This document shows positions 40,528-49,395 of a DNA stretch of 64,000 nt, one piece after another. A program made the position numbers and the translations under genes. The notes beneath the pieces were generated by a model. The model was given only the letters and a program-made list of their open reading frames with translations. It had not been told where the DNA came from and did no database searches. Position 1 is the stretch's first letter, and every line of letters begins with the position of its first letter. Source of the DNA: Actinoplanes palleronii (GTDB lineage: Bacteria; Actinomycetota; Actinomycetes; Mycobacteriales; Micromonosporaceae); assembly GCF_016862315.1 (NCBI RefSeq), contig NZ_BOMS01000051.1, positions 124,001 to 188,000 on the forward strand. The letters run 5' to 3'.

Positions 40528-41600
40528 GAGGATTCCCGGGCGGCCGGGCCGCCGCCGAAGAGGACGTCGTCCCAGCTCGGGAGGCGCTTGCGCGGCTTCG
40601 TCTCGTCGCCCTCGGTGCCGCTGGACTGTGCGGTCTGTCCGACCGTGCGGCGCGGGCGCAGCACGGCCAGGGACGGCACCGCCGGGATCTCCTTGGGCAG
40701 GTCGGACTCGTCGTCGAAGGCCGAGCCGGAACCGCCGCCGAGCAGCGCCGCGGCACCACCGGCGACCGGGCGGCGGGTAGCCGGGGAGACCGGTTCGAGG
40801 CCGCGGCCGGAGGAACTCTCCAACGGCCGGTCCAGCGAGGCGAGCAGCGCGTCGCGGCCGGCCCGGATCGGGTCGCGGGTCGGCCGGGCCTGGTCACGGT
40901 TGGGGCGACTGGGCGCGTCCATCGCGGGCAGGCCGTGGCCGCCGCGGGTCGGTTCGGCGCTGCGGACCGGACCGGGCAGGCCGTGACCGCCACGCTCGGG
41001 GGCCGGCTCCTGGCCGAGGATCTGGGTGGGGCGCTCGGCGCAGAGATACTGAGCCATGTCGTCGTGCGGGGCCACCACCTGGCGGCCCTTGTCCATGTCC
41101 CAGATGGCCTGGGCGGTGGCCTTGCCGGACGGCCAGGTGGCGACGATCCGCCAGGTGCCGTCCTCTTTGCGGAACGCGTCCCAGGAGATCTTCTCGGTGT
41201 CGATCCCGTGCTGCGCCAGGCGGCTGTCGACCACCTCGGACAGCGGCTGACCAGAATCGGACGTCTTCAGCCGGGTGCGGCGCGCGTGCTGGGCCAGCAT
41301 GGCCCGCTCCTGCAGCACCGGACCGGCGTAGCGGAGGACCCGGTCGACCGGGACACCGGCGATGCGGGCGACGTCCTCGGCGGACTCGCCGCACCGGATC
41401 CGCGCCTGGATGTCCCGAGGGGACAGGGTGGCCATGTCCGGAGCGATCACCGCGACAGCAGTGCCCGGCGTCGCGGGGCTGTCGGTGAGCACTCCGGCGA
41501 CCCGGTCGTCGAGAGGGAGTGCCAGCAAGCGGCCCACCTCGTCGGCGAGCACGAGAGCCTGCCCGTCTTCCGAGATGGCGACGAAGCGTACCGGCCGCAT
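40524..41600 (-). CDS. sepH: septation protein SepH
   Basis: The 358-aa protein has the N-terminal DUF3071 domain (MRPVRFVAISEDGQALVLAD, then LSPRDIQARIRCGESAEDVAR, a helix-turn-helix-like region near 58-80) and ends with RKRLPSWDDVLFGGG, the conserved C-terminal SepH motif. SepH binds FtsZ and promotes its assembly in sporulating actinomycetes. Its stop overlaps the start of the 2H phosphoesterase gene. ATG 41600 is followed by the family sequence without upstream extension. Confidence 0.92.
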   Translation of the reverse strand: MRPVRFVAISEDGQALVLADEVGRLLALPLDDRVAGVLTDSPATPGTAVAVIAPDMATLSPRDIQARIRCGESAEDVARIAGVPVDRVLRYAGPVLQERAMLAQHARRTRLKTSDSGQPLSEVVDSRLAQHGIDTEKISWDAFRKEDGTWRIVATWPSGKATAQAIWDMDKGRQVVAPHDDMAQYLCAERPTQILGQEPAPERGGHGLPGPVRSAEPTRGGHGLPAMDAPSRPNRDQARPTRDPIRAGRDALLASLDRPLESSSGRGLEPVSPATRRPVAGGAAALLGGGSGSAFDDESDLPKEIPAVPSLAVLRPRRTVGQTAQSSGTEGDETKPRKRLPSWDDVLFGGGPAARESS

Positions 41601-41769
41601 GCGTTGCCTCCGTCCCGTCGCGTTGGCCTGTCTTCCCGAGAGTCAGTCACCCGGGCGCGTTTCGGAACACGGTACGCGCCTCGGTCACCCGATGGGGGTA
41701 AGCCACGCCGTCAAATGAGCTGACCAGCGTAGATGATCTTCAACTTCGTACTCTCGATGGAGACCCTTC

Positions 41770-41845
41770 CATTCGTACGGACTATGCCTCGCCGAGGACA
41801 ATGAGCCAAGTCACCGCGTCGGGAGAAACATTGCCCGTACGAATG
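41770..41845. repeat. 76-bp element with 11-bp terminal inverted repeats
   Basis: CATTCGTACGG and CCGTACGAATG are exact inverted copies 54 bp apart between sepH and serC. The core GTACGAAT is shared with the post-stop repeats. No ORF inside. It could be a MITE-like remnant, an operator pair or a hairpin. Confidence 0.55.
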
Positions 41846-41858
41846 ATGATCGGAAACC

Positions 41859-42986
41859 TCAGAGCCGCTCGACGACGTAATCCACGCACGCGGTAAGGGC
41901 GGCCACATCGGTCGGATCGACGGTCGGGTAGAGCGCGACCCGCAGCTGATTACGGCCCAGCTTCCGGTACGGCTCGGTGTCCACGATGTCGTTGGCGCGC
42001 AGCACCTTGGCGATCATCGCGGCGTCCACCCCGTCGGCGAAGTCGATGGTGGCCACCGCGGCCGAGCGCAGCGCCGGATCGGTGATGAACGGCTCGGCGA
42101 ACGACGAGCGCTCGGCCCAGCCGTAGATCGCGGCGGCGCTCTCCGCGCTGCGCTTGACCGCCCAGGACAGCCCGCCCTGCGCGTTCATCCAGTCCAGCTG
42201 CTCGGCAGCGAGGAAGACCGTGGCGAGCGCCGGCGTGTTGTACGTCTGCTCCAGCCGGGACTGTTCAATAGCGGTCACCAGATCGAGGAACTGCGGGATG
42301 TACCGCTTGCTCGCCTTGATCTCGAAGGCCCGCTCGATCGCGGCCGGCGACATCAGGGCCAGCCAGATCCCGCCGTCCGAGCCCAGCGCCTTCTGCGGGG
42401 CCAGGTAGTACACGTCGGTCTCGCGCAGGTCGACGTCCAGGCTGCCGCCGCCGGAGGTGGCGTCGGTGAGCAGCAGGGCGCCCGGGTCGGCGCCGGCCAC
42501 CCGGCGGACCGGGACCATCACGCCGGTGGAGGTCTCGTTCTGGACGGTCGCGTACACGTCGACGCCGGCCTCGGCGGTCAGGTAGGCCGCCTGGCCACCC
42601 GGCGCCTTGTGCACGGTCGGCGGGGCCAGGAACGGCGCGTCCGTTACGGCCTGGACGAACTTCGCGCCGAACTCGCCGAACTCGGCGAACTGCGCCCGGT
42701 CCCGGACCAGGCCGAACGTCGCGACCTCCCAGAACGCGCTGGTGCCGCCGTTGGCCAGGACCACCTCGTAGCCGTCCGGCATCGAGAAGAACTCGGCGAG
42801 GCCGCGGCGCAACCGCCCGACCTGCTCCTTCACCGTCTTCTGCCGATGGGACGTGCCCATGAACGTGCGGGAGACGGCGGAGAGAGCCTCGACACCTTCC
42901 GGCCGGACCTTGCTCGGCCCGGAGCCGAACCGTCCGTCGACAGGTTTGATCTCGTCAGGAATCCGGATGTCAGCAGCCACGGTCAC
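41859..42986 (-). CDS. serC: phosphoserine aminotransferase
   Basis: The 375-aa PLP enzyme follows the mycobacterial SerC type: PDEIKPVDGRFGSGPSKVR at the N-terminus, MGTSHRQKTVKEQV near 43 and the PLP-binding Lys in YYLAPQKALGSDGG near 195. It converts 3-phosphohydroxypyruvate to phosphoserine. GTG 42986 overlaps the TGA of the citrate synthase gene, so both share a transcript. GTG 42980 is an alternative. Confidence 0.95.
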   Translation of the reverse strand: MTVAADIRIPDEIKPVDGRFGSGPSKVRPEGVEALSAVSRTFMGTSHRQKTVKEQVGRLRRGLAEFFSMPDGYEVVLANGGTSAFWEVATFGLVRDRAQFAEFGEFGAKFVQAVTDAPFLAPPTVHKAPGGQAAYLTAEAGVDVYATVQNETSTGVMVPVRRVAGADPGALLLTDATSGGGSLDVDLRETDVYYLAPQKALGSDGGIWLALMSPAAIERAFEIKASKRYIPQFLDLVTAIEQSRLEQTYNTPALATVFLAAEQLDWMNAQGGLSWAVKRSAESAAAIYGWAERSSFAEPFITDPALRSAAVATIDFADGVDAAMIAKVLRANDIVDTEPYRKLGRNQLRVALYPTVDPTDVAALTACVDYVVERL

Positions 42987-44089
42987 ACATTATGCGTGAG
43001 CTGAGACCAGCCTTCGACCTCCGAGGGCTTGCGGGGCGCCGGCCCGAGGTAGCGCAGGCTGGGCCGCAGGATCCGGCCGAGCCGCTTCTGCTCCAGGATG
43101 TGCGCGCTCCACCCGGCCACCCGGGCGCAGGTGAACATCGAGGTGAACATGTGCGCGGGCACCTCGGCGAAGTCGAGCACCACGGCCGACCAGAACTCCA
43201 CGTTCGTCCACAGCTGGTGGCCGGGTTTGCGCTCGTGCAGCTCGGCCAGCGCGGCGACCTCCAGGGCGGCGGCCACCTCGTACCGGGGGGCGCCCAGGTC
43301 CTTCGCGATCCGGCGCAGCACCCGGGCCCGGGGGTCCTCGGCCTGGTAGACCCGGTGGCCGAAGCCCATCAGGCGCTCGCCGCGGTCGAGGACGTCGGTC
43401 ACGTACCCCTGCGCGTCGCCGCGGCGCTCGACCGCTTCCAGCATGTGCAGCACCCGGGTGGGTGCGCCGCCGTGCAGCGGGCCGGAGAGGGCGCCGATCC
43501 CGGACGAGATGCAGGCGGCCGCGTCGGCGCCGGTGGAGGCGACGATCCGGGTGGTGAAGGTGGAGGCGTTCAGGCCGTGCTCGGCCGCCGAGATGAAGTA
43601 CGCGTCGACCGCCTTGACGTGCCGCGGGTCCGGCTCACCACGCCAGCGGCGCATGAACCGTTCCACGATGGTCTCGGCCTTGTCGATGTCCTTCTGCGGG
43701 ACGGCCGGCAGGCCCAGCCCGCGGGCCGCTTGGGCGACGAACGAGAGCGCCGTCACCGAGACCCGGGCCAGGTCCTTGCGGGCCTGCTCGTCGGTGATGT
43801 CGAGCAGCTGGTCGAGCCCCCAGTACGGCGCGAGCATGGCGACCGCGGACTGCACGTCGACCCGGATGTCCCCGGAGTGCACCGGGACCGGGAACGGCTC
43901 GGCGGGTGGCAACCCCGGCCCGAACTTGCCGTCGACGAGCAGGCCCCAGACGTTGCCGAAGGAGACCTGGCCGATCAGATCCTCGATGTCGACGCCGCGG
44001 TAACGCAGCGCGCCACCGTCCCGGTCGGGCTCGGCGATCTCGGTCTCGAACGCGGTGACGCCCTCGAGTCCCGGCTTGAAGTCGGACAC
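42983..44089 (-). CDS. citrate synthase
   Basis: The 368-aa citrate synthase is of the shorter type II-like form. It has the family blocks LRYRGVDIEDL (28-38), AEHGLNASTFTTR near 165, GPLHGGAPT near 205 and GFGHRVY near 240 with catalytic His residues, and a conserved Asp in VVLDFAEVP. It condenses oxaloacetate and acetyl-CoA. It is the second-type gene often called citA/citrate synthase 2 in mycobacteria. GTG 44089 follows GGGAG. First gene of an operon with serC. Confidence 0.93.
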   Translation of the reverse strand: MSDFKPGLEGVTAFETEIAEPDRDGGALRYRGVDIEDLIGQVSFGNVWGLLVDGKFGPGLPPAEPFPVPVHSGDIRVDVQSAVAMLAPYWGLDQLLDITDEQARKDLARVSVTALSFVAQAARGLGLPAVPQKDIDKAETIVERFMRRWRGEPDPRHVKAVDAYFISAAEHGLNASTFTTRIVASTGADAAACISSGIGALSGPLHGGAPTRVLHMLEAVERRGDAQGYVTDVLDRGERLMGFGHRVYQAEDPRARVLRRIAKDLGAPRYEVAAALEVAALAELHERKPGHQLWTNVEFWSAVVLDFAEVPAHMFTSMFTCARVAGWSAHILEQKRLGRILRPSLRYLGPAPRKPSEVEGWSQLTHNV

Positions 44090-44254
44090 GGCACTCCCTG
44101 GAGAACGTGAGCTGCGGTGAGTGATTCATCTTGCCCGCCGGGTAACCGCACGGTCGACCCGTGGCGATTGTGCTCTCGGTGACACCCATCCTGGTTCAAC
44201 TGACACTCGGCGGTCGCGGACTTACGGTCGTTGCAGCCGAAAGGAAGTCCCCCG

Positions 44255-44923
44255 ATGCCCCCCGAACCGCCGTCCCCCGAACCGCCGTCCCCCGCGGGGA
44301 TGCGCCGCGACTACACCGAGCACGGACCGCTGCTGGAGGGCTCGCTGGCCGCCGACTGGCCGGCTCAGTTCGCCATCTGGTTCGCCGAGGCGACCGCGGC
44401 CGGGCTGCCCGAGCCGAACGCCATGATCGTGTCGACCGCCGACGCGGACGGCCGCCCCTCGGCGCGGACCGTGCTGCTCAAGGGGTACGACGCGACCGGT
44501 TTCGTGTTCTTCACGAACTATGCGTCGCGCAAGGGCTCCGAGGCGGCTCAGAATCCGTACGCAAGCCTGGTTTTTCCCTGGTTTTCGATCCAACGCCAGG
44601 TGATCGTGGCCGGAGCCGTCGAGCGGGTCTCCCGCGCCGAGACCGAGGAGTATTTCGCGTCTCGTCCGCGCGGCTCGCAGCTCGGTGCGTGGGCCAGCCC
44701 GCAGTCGCGGGTGCTGCCCGGCCGGGACGCCGTGGACGCCGGCCTGGCCGAGGCGGTGGCGAGGTTCGGTGACGGTCCGGTGCCGGCCCCGCCGCACTGG
44801 GGTGGGCTGCGGGTGGTGCCGGCCACTGTCGAGTTCTGGCAGGGGCGGACCAACCGGCTGCACGATCGGCTGCGGTACCGCCTCAACGGCGACTCCTGGG
44901 TCGTCGAGCGGCTCGCCCCGTGA
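44255..44923 (+). CDS. pdxH: pyridoxamine 5'-phosphate oxidase
   Basis: The 222-aa FMN enzyme has a Pro-rich N-terminus (2-15) then MRRDYTEHGPLLEG, RPSARTVLLKGYD near 72, FFTNYASRKGSE near 88, FPWFSIQRQV near 108 and the C-terminal EFWQGRTNRLHDR...W signature. It oxidises pyridoxamine/pyridoxine phosphate to PLP. ATG 44255 has AAAGGAAG 8 nt upstream. It is divergent from citrate synthase-serC and overlaps the next MFS gene by 4 bp. Confidence 0.95.
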   Translation: MPPEPPSPEPPSPAGMRRDYTEHGPLLEGSLAADWPAQFAIWFAEATAAGLPEPNAMIVSTADADGRPSARTVLLKGYDATGFVFFTNYASRKGSEAAQNPYASLVFPWFSIQRQVIVAGAVERVSRAETEEYFASRPRGSQLGAWASPQSRVLPGRDAVDAGLAEAVARFGDGPVPAPPHWGGLRVVPATVEFWQGRTNRLHDRLRYRLNGDSWVVERLAP

Positions 44924-46203
44924 CCGTTACGGGGGAGAAGAAGCGTTCTTGGATGATCGACACCACGCCGCTGCGGGTGGTGACGTTCCGCCGGATGTGG
45001 ATCGGCAACGGCGCGTCGTACTTCGGCTTCCAGTTCACCTCGGTGGCGGTGCCGGTGCAGATGTTCGCCATCACCCGCTCGCCGTTCTGGGTCGGCCTGC
45101 TCGGGCTGGCCGGCCTGGTCCCGCTGCTGATCTTCGGGCTGTGGGGCGGCGCGGTCGCCGACGTGGTCGACCGGCGGCGGCTGCTGCTGTTCAGTTCCGC
45201 GCTGACCTGGGTGGTCACGCTCGGGCTGCTGGCACAGGCGGCTCTCGGCGTACGAAGTCCGCATTTGCTCCTGGCGCTCACCGCGGTGCAGGCGGTCGGC
45301 TTCGCGATCAGCTCACCGGCCCGCCAGTCGATCATTCCGCGGATCGTGCCGACCGGCATGGTCCCGGCCGCGAACACGCTGAACTACACCACGACCACGG
45401 CGGGCGGGGTGCTCGGACCGCTGGCCGCCGGTCTGATCATGGGGATCTGGTCGACCGGTACCGGCGTGACGGTGGCCTACGCGGTCGACGCGCTGCTGTT
45501 CACGGTCACCTACTGGGCGACCTGGCGGCTGCCGGCGATCCCGCCGATCGAACCGGACGACTCGGGCGAGAAGCCGACGGCCGGCCTGCACGGCATCGTG
45601 GTCGGGTTGAAGTTCCTGGTCACCCAGCCGGTGCTGCTGCTCTCCTTCGGCGTCGACCTGATCGCCATGGTGTTCGCGATGCCCCGGGCGCTGTTCCCGG
45701 CGGTGGCCGAGGAGCGGTTCGGCGGTGGCGCCGCGGTCGGCTGGCTGTTCAGCGCGATCGCGATCGGCTCGGTGCTCGGCGGGCTCACCTCCGGCTGGAT
45801 CGGCCGGGTCCGCCGGCAGGGCGTCGCGCTGGTCGCCGCGGTGGTCGCCTGGGGCCTGGCGATCGGCCTGTCCGGTCTGGCCCATCAGCTCTGGCTGATG
45901 ATCCTGCTGCTCGCGGTGGCCGGCGCGGCCGACCTGGTGAGCGCGGTCTACCGGCAGTCGATCATGCAGACGTTCGCGCCGGACCGGCTGCGCGGCCGGT
46001 TGCAGGGCGTGTTCACCGTGGTGGTGGCCGGCGGACCCCGACTGGGTGATCTGCGCGCCGGCGGCACCGCGAACGTGACCGGGGTCGGCGCCTCCTGGGT
46101 GGGCGGCGGCTTCGTGGCGGCCGGTCTGGCCCTGGTGCTGGCCGCGGCGTTCCCGGCACTGATCCGCTACCGGCCCGCTCAGCAGCCGGAGGAGAAGCAC
46201 TAG
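44920..46203 (+). CDS. MFS exporter (EntS type)
   Basis: The 427-aa protein has 12 helices and the MFS_3 N-terminal pattern (FRRMWIGNGASYFGFQFTSVAVPVQMFAIT), similar to the genes at 14634 and 37211. The loop GGAVADVVDRRRL is motif A. Substrate unknown. GTG 44920 overlaps the pdxH TGA, so it is co-translated with pdxH. Confidence 0.85.
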   Translation: MTVTGEKKRSWMIDTTPLRVVTFRRMWIGNGASYFGFQFTSVAVPVQMFAITRSPFWVGLLGLAGLVPLLIFGLWGGAVADVVDRRRLLLFSSALTWVVTLGLLAQAALGVRSPHLLLALTAVQAVGFAISSPARQSIIPRIVPTGMVPAANTLNYTTTTAGGVLGPLAAGLIMGIWSTGTGVTVAYAVDALLFTVTYWATWRLPAIPPIEPDDSGEKPTAGLHGIVVGLKFLVTQPVLLLSFGVDLIAMVFAMPRALFPAVAEERFGGGAAVGWLFSAIAIGSVLGGLTSGWIGRVRRQGVALVAAVVAWGLAIGLSGLAHQLWLMILLLAVAGAADLVSAVYRQSIMQTFAPDRLRGRLQGVFTVVVAGGPRLGDLRAGGTANVTGVGASWVGGGFVAAGLALVLAAAFPALIRYRPAQQPEEKH

Positions 46204-46206
46204 TGT
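46201..46206 (+). promoter_or_regulatory. -10 element for leaderless epimerase mRNA
   Basis: TAGTGT begins with the stop TAG of the MFS gene and lies 7 nt before ATG 46214. Confidence 0.45.
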
Positions 46207-46213
46207 CCCTGGT

Positions 46214-47131
46214 ATGACAGAGACAGCCGCGAAATCCGGGGTTCAGTGGTCGATCGAGGCCGACGGCCGCCGTGCCGTACTGGCCGAGGTCGGTGGCACG
46301 CTGCGTAGTTTCTCGTCCGGCGGGGTGGAGCTGCTCGACGGCTTCGGCACCGACGAGATCTCCCCGGGTTCCGCCGGCCAGATCCTCGCGCCGTGGCCGA
46401 ACCGGATCCGCGACGGGCAGTACACCTTCGAGGAGAAGACGTACCAGCTCGCGCTGACCGAGCCGGCCCGGCACAACGCCATCCACGGCCTGGTCAACTG
46501 GTCGCGCTGGCGGGCCACCGAGCACACCGCGTCGGCGGTCACCCTGGAGTACGAGCTGCCGGCCCAGGTCGGCTACCCGTGGGGGCTGATCCTGCGGACC
46601 CGCTGGTCGGTCTCCGCGGAGGGGCTGCGCAGCGTGCAGGAGGTCGTGAACCTCAGCGACCAGAACGCGCCGTGGGGCTATTCGGTGCACCCGTACCTGC
46701 GGCTGAACGGGGTGACGGTGGACAACACCGTGCTCCAGGTGCCGGCCGGGACCCGGGTGGTGGCCGACTCCCGGCTGCTGCCGATCGGCGCCGTCAAGAT
46801 CGCCGGCAGTGAGTACGACTTCGCCGAGCCCCGCCGGATCGGCGACATGGTCCTGGACACCACGTTCGGCGACATCGACTTCGGCCCGGACGGGATCACC
46901 GAGGTCGTCCTCGCCGACCCGGACTCGGACGCGAAGATCACCGTCTGGGCCGACGACAAGTTCAAGTACTGGCAGGTCTTCACGGGCGACACGCTGCACG
47001 GCGAGCGGCACCGCCGGTCGGTCGCGGTCGAGCCGATGACCTGCCCGCCGGACTCGTTCCGGTCCGGCCGGGATCTGATCACGCTGGCTCCGGGCGAGAC
47101 CTGGACCACCGCGTGGGGGATCCGCGCCTGA
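46214..47131 (+). CDS. aldose 1-epimerase family protein
   Basis: The 305-aa protein is of the galactose mutarotase type: APWPNRIRDGQYTF near 58, NAIHGLVNW near 88 with a catalytic His, APWGYSVHPYLRL near 151 with a second His, and EPMTCPPDSF near 276 with the catalytic Glu. It interconverts anomers of a hexose. Its TGA overlaps the ATG of the nitroreductase gene by 1 nt. Confidence 0.9.
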   Translation: MTETAAKSGVQWSIEADGRRAVLAEVGGTLRSFSSGGVELLDGFGTDEISPGSAGQILAPWPNRIRDGQYTFEEKTYQLALTEPARHNAIHGLVNWSRWRATEHTASAVTLEYELPAQVGYPWGLILRTRWSVSAEGLRSVQEVVNLSDQNAPWGYSVHPYLRLNGVTVDNTVLQVPAGTRVVADSRLLPIGAVKIAGSEYDFAEPRRIGDMVLDTTFGDIDFGPDGITEVVLADPDSDAKITVWADDKFKYWQVFTGDTLHGERHRRSVAVEPMTCPPDSFRSGRDLITLAPGETWTTAWGIRA

Positions 47132-47748
47132 TGGAGTTCGACGAGGTGGTCCGCCGGCGCCGGATGGTCCGCGGGTACGACCCGGATCGCCCGGTCCCGC
47201 CGGAGCTGATCGACAAGATCGTCCGGCACGGGCTGCGCGCCCCGTCGGCGGGCTTCTCGCAGGGCTGGAGCTTCCTGGTCCTGACCGAGCTCGCCGACCG
47301 TGACCTGTTCTGGTCCAGCACCGCGTACGGCGCCGGCGACCCCGGCGGCTGGCTGGACCGGATGCGTACGGCCCCGCTGATCGTCGTGGCGCTGTCCAAC
47401 AAGTCGGTCTACCTGGACCGGTACGCCGAGACGGACAAGGGCTGGACGGACAAGGCCGAGGCGCACTGGCCGGTGCCGTACTGGGACATCGACACCGGCT
47501 TCGCCGCGCTGCTGATGCACCTGACCGCGGTGAACGAGGAACTCGGCTCGTGCTTCTTCGGCGTACCCGCCGACCGGGTGGAGGAGTTCAAGACGGCTTT
47601 CGGGGTACCTGACGAGTTCAACCCGGTCGGCGCGCTCACCATCGGCTATCGGGGAGACGACAAGAGGTCTCCGTCACTCAAGCGCGGTCACCGCCCGGTG
47701 GACGACGTGGTGCATCATGGCCGGTGGGCTTCGGCCGCCGAGGCCTGA
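47131..47748 (+). CDS. nitroreductase family protein
   Basis: The 205-aa FMN/NAD(P)H oxidoreductase starts MEFDEVVRRRRMVRGYDPDRPVP, the typical nitroreductase N-terminus with FMN-binding Arg residues, and has LRAPSAGFSQGWSF near 37 and GSCFFGVP near 140. Substrate unknown. It follows the epimerase directly. Confidence 0.9.
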   Translation: MEFDEVVRRRRMVRGYDPDRPVPPELIDKIVRHGLRAPSAGFSQGWSFLVLTELADRDLFWSSTAYGAGDPGGWLDRMRTAPLIVVALSNKSVYLDRYAETDKGWTDKAEAHWPVPYWDIDTGFAALLMHLTAVNEELGSCFFGVPADRVEEFKTAFGVPDEFNPVGALTIGYRGDDKRSPSLKRGHRPVDDVVHHGRWASAAEA

Positions 47749-47804
47749 CCGGCATCGCGGCTAGGCTGACAGACAAGACGTTTCGCAGGGGAGGGGCAGC
47801 CGCC

Positions 47805-48095
47805 GTGATCTTCAAAGCGGTCCGGGACGGAGCCCCGTACCCCGATCACCAGACCACGCTCAAAGAGTGGGCCGAGATTCCGCCACGGCCGATCCGGCTC
47901 GCCGAGCTGATCACCACGAAGCGCGAGCTGGCGCTGGACAAACTGCTCGCCGAGGACTCGACGTTCTACGGCGACCTGTTCCCGCACGTGGTCGAGTTCC
48001 GGGGTGCGCTCTATCTGGAGGACGGCCTGCACCGTGCGCTGCGGGCCGCGCTCCAGCAGCGCAATCAGATCCACGCCAGGGTGTTGGTGCTCTAG
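47805..48095 (+). CDS. conserved actinobacterial 96-aa protein
   Basis: The protein contains PRPIRLAELITTKRELAL, AEDSTFYGDLFPHVVEFRG and LEDGLHRALRAALQQR. The last block resembles the ParB-like DGxHR motif. Databases often label such proteins 'VapB family antitoxin'; no toxin gene is adjacent, so I do not adopt that. GTG 47805 has GGGGAGGGG 8 nt upstream, and TAGGCT at 47762 may be its -10. Confidence 0.65.
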   Translation: MIFKAVRDGAPYPDHQTTLKEWAEIPPRPIRLAELITTKRELALDKLLAEDSTFYGDLFPHVVEFRGALYLEDGLHRALRAALQQRNQIHARVLVL

Positions 48096-48142
48096 GCGAG
48101 CCCGGCCATCTCCTCCGGTCGCGGATTGTCGTACCCACTCCG

Positions 48143-48148
48143 TACCGT
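48143..48148 (+). promoter_or_regulatory. -10 element for leaderless DUF4230 mRNA
   Basis: TACCGT is 6 nt before ATG 48155. Confidence 0.45.
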
Positions 48149-48154
48149 TAGGAC

Positions 48155-48898
48155 ATGGCCAACTCACCGGAAGTCGAAGAGCCGACGGCGGAGTACTCGG
48201 CCGTGCCCGATGTCGCCGAGCCGGAGTCCCCGGCCGTCCCGCCGGAGCACAAGCCGAGCTTCTTCGCCCGGCTGCTGATCTTCATCGGCTTCGTCTTCGC
48301 ACTGATCGTCGCGTCCTGCTTCGGGCTGCGCGCGCTGAACGTGCTGCCCTCCTTCGACAACCCGTTCTCCAGCCAGACCGTCGACCGCAGTCAGCCGGTG
48401 CTGCTGCAGTCGATGCGCGATCTGCACCGTTATGTCGCGGCGGACGGCACCTTCCAGGTGATCGTCGACCTGCAGCAGAACAAGGAGAACATCCCCGACT
48501 TCCTGGTCAACCGGCGGATTCTGTTCGTCGGGTCGGGCACGGTCGAGACCTACGTCGACTTCAGCGCGCTCGCCGGTGACGCGCTCAAGGTCGACGAGGA
48601 GAAGAAGACCGTCACCCTGACCCTCCCGCCGCCGCAGCAGTCGATGGCCGCGCTGGACATGGCGAAGAGCTACGTGGTCGAAGAGGACCGCGGGCTGCTG
48701 ACCAGCATCGGCGATGCGTTCCGCAGCGACACCGACAAGCAGCAGCGGGTCTATCAGGCCGCCCAGGAAAAGATCACCGAGGCGGCCAAGTCGAGCGGGC
48801 TCGACCAGCGCGCCCAGCAGAACACCCAGCTGATGCTGGAGAGCCTGTTCACCCGGCTGGGCTACACCTCGGTGACGGTCACGTTCACCACCCCGTGA
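48155..48898 (+). CDS. DUF4230 family membrane-anchored protein
   Basis: The 247-aa protein has a cytosolic acidic/Pro-rich N-terminus, one membrane helix (about 39-58) and an extracytoplasmic DUF4230 domain (about 80-245; GTFQVIVDLQQNKENIPDFLVNRRILFVGSGTVETYVDFS). Function unknown. It is followed by a strong GC-rich hairpin. Confidence 0.8.
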   Translation: MANSPEVEEPTAEYSAVPDVAEPESPAVPPEHKPSFFARLLIFIGFVFALIVASCFGLRALNVLPSFDNPFSSQTVDRSQPVLLQSMRDLHRYVAADGTFQVIVDLQQNKENIPDFLVNRRILFVGSGTVETYVDFSALAGDALKVDEEKKTVTLTLPPPQQSMAALDMAKSYVVEEDRGLLTSIGDAFRSDTDKQQRVYQAAQEKITEAAKSSGLDQRAQQNTQLMLESLFTRLGYTSVTVTFTTP

Positions 48899-48905
48899 GA
48901 CGGGC

Positions 48906-48940
48906 GACGCCGCCGCCCCGGGGGTGGGGGCGGCGGCGTC
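48906..48940 (+). terminator. GC-rich hairpin after DUF4230 gene
   Basis: GACGCCGCCGCCCC/GGGGGCGGCGGCGTC forms a 14-bp stem 8 nt after the stop. There is no T run. Confidence 0.55.
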
Positions 48941-49007
48941 AGGGGTCCCGGCCGGGTTTGCCAGCCCGGCTTGCACCCGGCCGGGAGTCAGCGGTCGCGC
49001 AGGCCGA

Positions 49008-49211
49008 TCACTCGTTGGGCATCAGTGCCCAGAGGATCAGGTAGGCGATGAACTGCGGGCCGGGGAGCAGGCAGGACAGCAGGAACAGCAGGCGGACCGT
49101 CCCGGACGACAGCCCGGAGCGGCGAGCCAGCCCGGCACAGACGCCGGCGATCCAGCGGTCGTTGCGGGGACGGGTGAGGCTGCGAGTCTTGAAGGGGGTG
49201 GTCACTGTCAT
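49008..49211 (-). CDS. PspC domain small membrane protein
   Basis: The 67-aa protein has the PspC pattern WIAGVCAGLARRSGLSSGTVRLLFLLS and LILWALMPNE with a hydrophobic region (about 38-62). PspC proteins anchor phage-shock responses in other bacteria. ATG 49211 has AAGGAGT upstream. The upstream 184-bp gap (49212-49395) has no gene. Confidence 0.85.
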   Translation of the reverse strand: MTVTTPFKTRSLTRPRNDRWIAGVCAGLARRSGLSSGTVRLLFLLSCLLPGPQFIAYLILWALMPNE

Positions 49212-49395
49212 CCACTCCTTAGCGGTGGCCGGAGCACTCTGCCCCGACCACTTCGACGTTAGGTACGGACTCCCGGTCGTCCCTCATCCCGCAGGTGGAG
49301 ACGGAGGACCCAGCTCCCGTAAGGGGTACCCGTACCCGAATGTCGCTCGCTGTTAACCTTTAGCCGTCTTGCGGGGTTCAGCTACGGAGGCAACT

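Noticed and set aside
40337..40993. Minus-strand 218-aa frame across the sepH/2H junction
   Set aside because: It overlaps both genes out of frame and is Pro/Arg-rich without motifs.
47805..48095. VapB antitoxin of a toxin-antitoxin pair
   Set aside because: No PIN-domain toxin is adjacent, and the protein has a ParB-like DGxHR block instead of an AbrB/RHH fold signature.
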